Assembly: GCA_016650315.1 (NCBI GenBank)
Contig: JAENVZ010000087.1
Coordinates: 1-6,271 of the forward strand
Source: Alphaproteobacteria bacterium
GTDB lineage: Bacteria > Pseudomonadota > Alphaproteobacteria > Sphingomonadales > Sphingomonadaceae
DNA: 6,271 nt
Direction: 5' to 3'
Part shown: positions 3,766-6,271 of the stretch, in pieces
How positions within the stretch are numbered: the stretch's first letter is position 1
Layout of the letters: every line of letters starts with the position of its first letter
The notes under the pieces: model-generated
The model's input: the letters and a program-made list of their open reading frames with translations, nothing else
Databases searched by the model: none
What the model was told of the DNA's origin: nothing
Made by a program: the position numbers and the translations under genes

Positions 3766-6271
3766 ATGAGCCAGATGGCGGAATTTTCTTTCGAATCGGG
3801 CGCGGGCAAACGGCGTCGCGGTATCTCAACCGAAGGGCACGCTGCTTTATCGGGCGCTGAACGGCTGTCATCAAACCGGGTCCCGCCAAAAATCTGTCAT
3901 TTCCCGATCGTTGCCATAGGCGCATCAGCGGGCGGCCTCGAAGCCGCCATCAAACTGATGGGTGGATTGCCTGCTGACACTGGCATGGCATTCATCCTGG
4001 TCCAGCATCTCGACCCGACGCACGAGAGTATGCTGGTGGAACTGCTTGCCGAACACAGCGCGATGAAAGTCGTTCAGGCGACCAGCGGTGCGCCAATCGA
4101 ACCGGATCATCTCTATGTGATTCCGCCGGGCCGTTATCTTTCGGTACGCTCTGACGCGCTGCATCTGTCTCCGCCCCAGGCCCTCCACGGCGTGCGTCTG
4201 CCGTTCGATTTCCTCATCACATCGCTGACGCAGGATTATGGCCCATGCACAGCCTGCATAATCCTGTCAGGCACCGGCGCGGACGGCAGTGCAGGACTGT
4301 CGGCGTTCAAGGAACAGGGCGGTTTCATTATCGCGCAGGATCCCGATGAAGCCCAATATGACGGCATGCCGCGTAGCGCGATCCAGACTGGCTTTGTCGA
4401 TGCTGTGCTCAAGCTGGATCGGATGCCGGAAGCGCTCACGGAATTTGGCAGACGGGTCGCCGCCCTGCCCGATCACCCCGATCCGTCGGACCGGCAACAG
4501 CAATCGACCGGCCTGTCGGACATCATTGCCTTTCTTCATAAGAACACGCCGCATGATTTTCGGCTTTACAAGACCGGCACGCTGGAACGCCGGATCCAAC
4601 GACGGCTGCGTCTCGCCACGATCAAGGCGGGGGATATGCGCGGCTATTTGCAGTTATTGCACAACGACCCGGATGAGCGCGACCTGCTCGCCAAGGATTT
4701 GCTCATCAATGTCACCCGCTTTTTTCGCGATCCACAGATTTTCGATACCTTGGGCAAAACATTCATTCCAGACCTCCTCGACGGGTTGAAAGACCATCAG
4801 GCGCTGCGGATATGGGTGCCAGGTTGCAGCTCGGGCGAGGAAGCCTATTCCATCGCGATGATTTGCCGCGACGCGATCACAGCAGGAAACCGTGACATCA
4901 AACTGCAGGTCTTTGCCTCTGACATCGACCCGGACGCCATTGCGACAGCCCGGGAGGGTCTTTATCCCGAATCCATCGCCACCGACGTACCACCCGATCG
5001 GCTGTCCCGTTTTTTCGTGAAGGAAAATAGCGGCGGGTACAGGATTGTGCCGGTGCTCAGACGCGACGTGGTGTTCTCGGTCCAGGATCTGCTGGTGGAC
5101 CCTCCCTTTTCCCGGATCAACCTCGTATCGTGCCGGAACCTGCTGATCTATCTCAATGCCGAGGCGCAAGCGAAGGCCATCGGACTGTTTCATTTCGCCC
5201 TGCGCGAGCAGGGGATATTGCTGCTCGGTTCCGCTGAAACGGCAGGCAATGTCGAAGGTCGCTTCGAGATGATCTCGAAAACCGAGAGAATCTACCGGCA
5301 TGTCGCACGCAGTCGGTCCAGTGATCCCGGCTTTCCATTAAGCTTTGGAGAAAACATTCCGGCATTAGCGGCATCGATCAAGGATCAAGTGCCGACACAG
5401 ACCAACCTTGCCGATCTGTGTCGGCAAAAGATACTCGAAACCTACGCCCCCGCCGCCGTGCTGATCAACGACAAGCGCCAGTGTCTCTATATGTTTGGGC
5501 CAACGGACCGGTATCTGCGCGTTGCGCCGGGCTACCCCTCGCTTGACCTGCTTGCAATGGCATCACCTACCTTGCGAACGAAACTCAGGCTGGCGATCGG
5601 TAAAGTCAGCAAGGATATGCCACGAGTCAACGCTGGTCGCAGCCGTCTGAGCCGCAATGGCGCTACGATCTGGTTCAATATTGATGTCCAGTTCCTGACC
5701 CATGAGGGCGAGGAATTGCTGCTCATCTGCTTCATCGAGGAAAGCGATCACGAGCCAGTGCGTGGTCCGCCTCGAACGCCCGCCGAAAACTCCCGGATCG
5801 CCGATCTGGAGCTGGAGTTGGATGCGACGCAGGCCGAATTGCAGACAGCGATCCAGAACCAGGAAGCCGCAACCCAGGAACAAAAGGCAATTCATGAGGA
5901 GGCGCTGTCCGTCAATGAGGAGTTCCAGTCGACCAATGAGGAACTACTGACATCGAAGGAAGAGTTGCAGTCCCTCAACGAGGAACTGACAGCGCTTAAC
6001 TTTCAGCTTCAGGAGACGCTTGACCGCCAGCGAACGACCGCCGACGATTTGCAGAACATTCTCTACAGCACGAACGTCGCTACACTGTTCCTTGATCTGA
6101 AACTCAGGATCCGCTTCTTCACGCCTGCAACCAGATCAATTTTCAACGTCATTCCTGGCGACATTGGCCGCCCGCTCGCCGATCTCCATTCGCTCGCAGC
6201 GGATGAAGATCTGCTCGCCGATGCACAAACGGTCCTGGCTAGCAAAGCTGCCATCGAACGCGAAATCAAGA
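3766..6271 (+). CDS. CheB-CheR-PAS signalling protein (3' end outside the window)
   Basis: Open to the right edge; 835 residues are visible. Domain order: a CheB methylesterase domain (~46-235) with its Ser-His-Asp triad intact: Ser54 in GASAGG, His81 in VQHLDP, Asp173 in GTGADG. Next a CheR methyltransferase (~250-490) with the N-terminal helical region (TLERRIQRRLRL), SAM-binding VPGCSSGEEAYS (351-362), SDIDPD (385-390) and LVSCRNLLIYL (453-463). A PAS-like domain follows at ~546-655, then a long coiled coil (~676-760) with the repeat SVNEEFQSTNEELLTSKEELQSLNEEL (715-741), and a second PAS domain from ~762, cut off. There is no receiver domain before CheB. Proteins of this type usually end in PAS repeats and a HisKA or HWE kinase, which would be to the right. 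The start is uncertain: ATGs at 3739, 3766 and 3775 are in frame and none has a good Shine-Dalgarno. It is divergent from the response regulator operon, suggesting a signalling pair rather than flagellar chemotaxis. Confidence 0.93.
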   Translation, partial: MSQMAEFSFESGAGKRRRGISTEGHAALSGAERLSSNRVPPKICHFPIVAIGASAGGLEAAIKLMGGLPADTGMAFILVQHLDPTHESMLVELLAEHSAMKVVQATSGAPIEPDHLYVIPPGRYLSVRSDALHLSPPQALHGVRLPFDFLITSLTQDYGPCTACIILSGTGADGSAGLSAFKEQGGFIIAQDPDEAQYDGMPRSAIQTGFVDAVLKLDRMPEALTEFGRRVAALPDHPDPSDRQQQSTGLSDIIAFLHKNTPHDFRLYKTGTLERRIQRRLRLATIKAGDMRGYLQLLHNDPDERDLLAKDLLINVTRFFRDPQIFDTLGKTFIPDLLDGLKDHQALRIWVPGCSSGEEAYSIAMICRDAITAGNRDIKLQVFASDIDPDAIATAREGLYPESIATDVPPDRLSRFFVKENSGGYRIVPVLRRDVVFSVQDLLVDPPFSRINLVSCRNLLIYLNAEAQAKAIGLFHFALREQGILLLGSAETAGNVEGRFEMISKTERIYRHVARSRSSDPGFPLSFGENIPALAASIKDQVPTQTNLADLCRQKILETYAPAAVLINDKRQCLYMFGPTDRYLRVAPGYPSLDLLAMASPTLRTKLRLAIGKVSKDMPRVNAGRSRLSRNGATIWFNIDVQFLTHEGEELLLICFIEESDHEPVRGPPRTPAENSRIADLELELDATQAELQTAIQNQEAATQEQKAIHEEALSVNEEFQSTNEELLTSKEELQSLNEELTALNFQLQETLDRQRTTADDLQNILYSTNVATLFLDLKLRIRFFTPATRSIFNVIPGDIGRPLADLHSLAADEDLLADAQTVLASKAAIEREIK

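Noticed and set aside
3766..5260. CheB/CheR domains as evidence of a flagellar chemotaxis operon
   Set aside because: The two domains are fused to PAS and coiled-coil regions, there is no receiver domain on CheB, and no other chemotaxis gene is visible.
4654..5301. 215-aa minus-strand frame
   Set aside because: Lies opposite the CheR domain, whose SAM-binding and LVSCRN motifs are in the plus frame; long antisense frames are expected in GC-rich genes.

Overview
The window most likely comes from a GC-rich alphaproteobacterium, probably a sphingomonad (Sphingobium, Sphingomonas or Novosphingobium type). This is inferred from gene content and style: an entericidin-type lipoprotein, a DUF3309-like membrane peptide, an SH3 protein with a trailing YWDNHY segment, and a CheB-CheR-PAS protein. 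A match to the alphaproteobacterial EcfG (general stress sigma factor) promoter consensus at the left edge also fits. No taxonomic marker gene is present, so genus is not claimed.

Layout. Positions 1-230 are non-coding. The first ~165 bases are strikingly AT-rich and hold an outward-facing EcfG-like promoter for a gene beyond the left edge. From 3548 down to 231 lie seven genes, all on the minus strand and closely spaced. In transcription order they are: a 58-aa unrecognised protein; a single-domain response regulator whose GTG start overlaps the previous stop as GTGA; a glycine-zipper lipoprotein; a 54-aa DUF3309-like double-hydrophobic peptide; a secreted SH3 protein with an Arg-rich tail; an entericidin-like lipoprotein; and an L,D-transpeptidase lipoprotein. 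Gaps are -4, 79, 74, 40, 38 and 4 bases. A 217-base divergent intergenic region (3549-3765) contains a 6-8-6 inverted repeat. From 3766 rightward runs a large CheB-CheR-PAS protein that is cut off by the window end.

How it may fit together (inference). The divergent CheB/CheR-PAS sensor and the stand-alone receiver protein look like a signalling pair. Genes transcribed behind the receiver are nearly all small exported envelope proteins plus a peptidoglycan cross-linking enzyme. The block therefore reads as an envelope or general-stress locus rather than a flagellar chemotaxis locus; no cheA, cheW, cheY or mcp gene is seen. Known gene families explain most of the window. The least explained items are the 58-aa protein coupled to the response regulator, the palindrome next to the CheB/CheR start, and the AT-rich left edge. 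I did not find a clearly new system.
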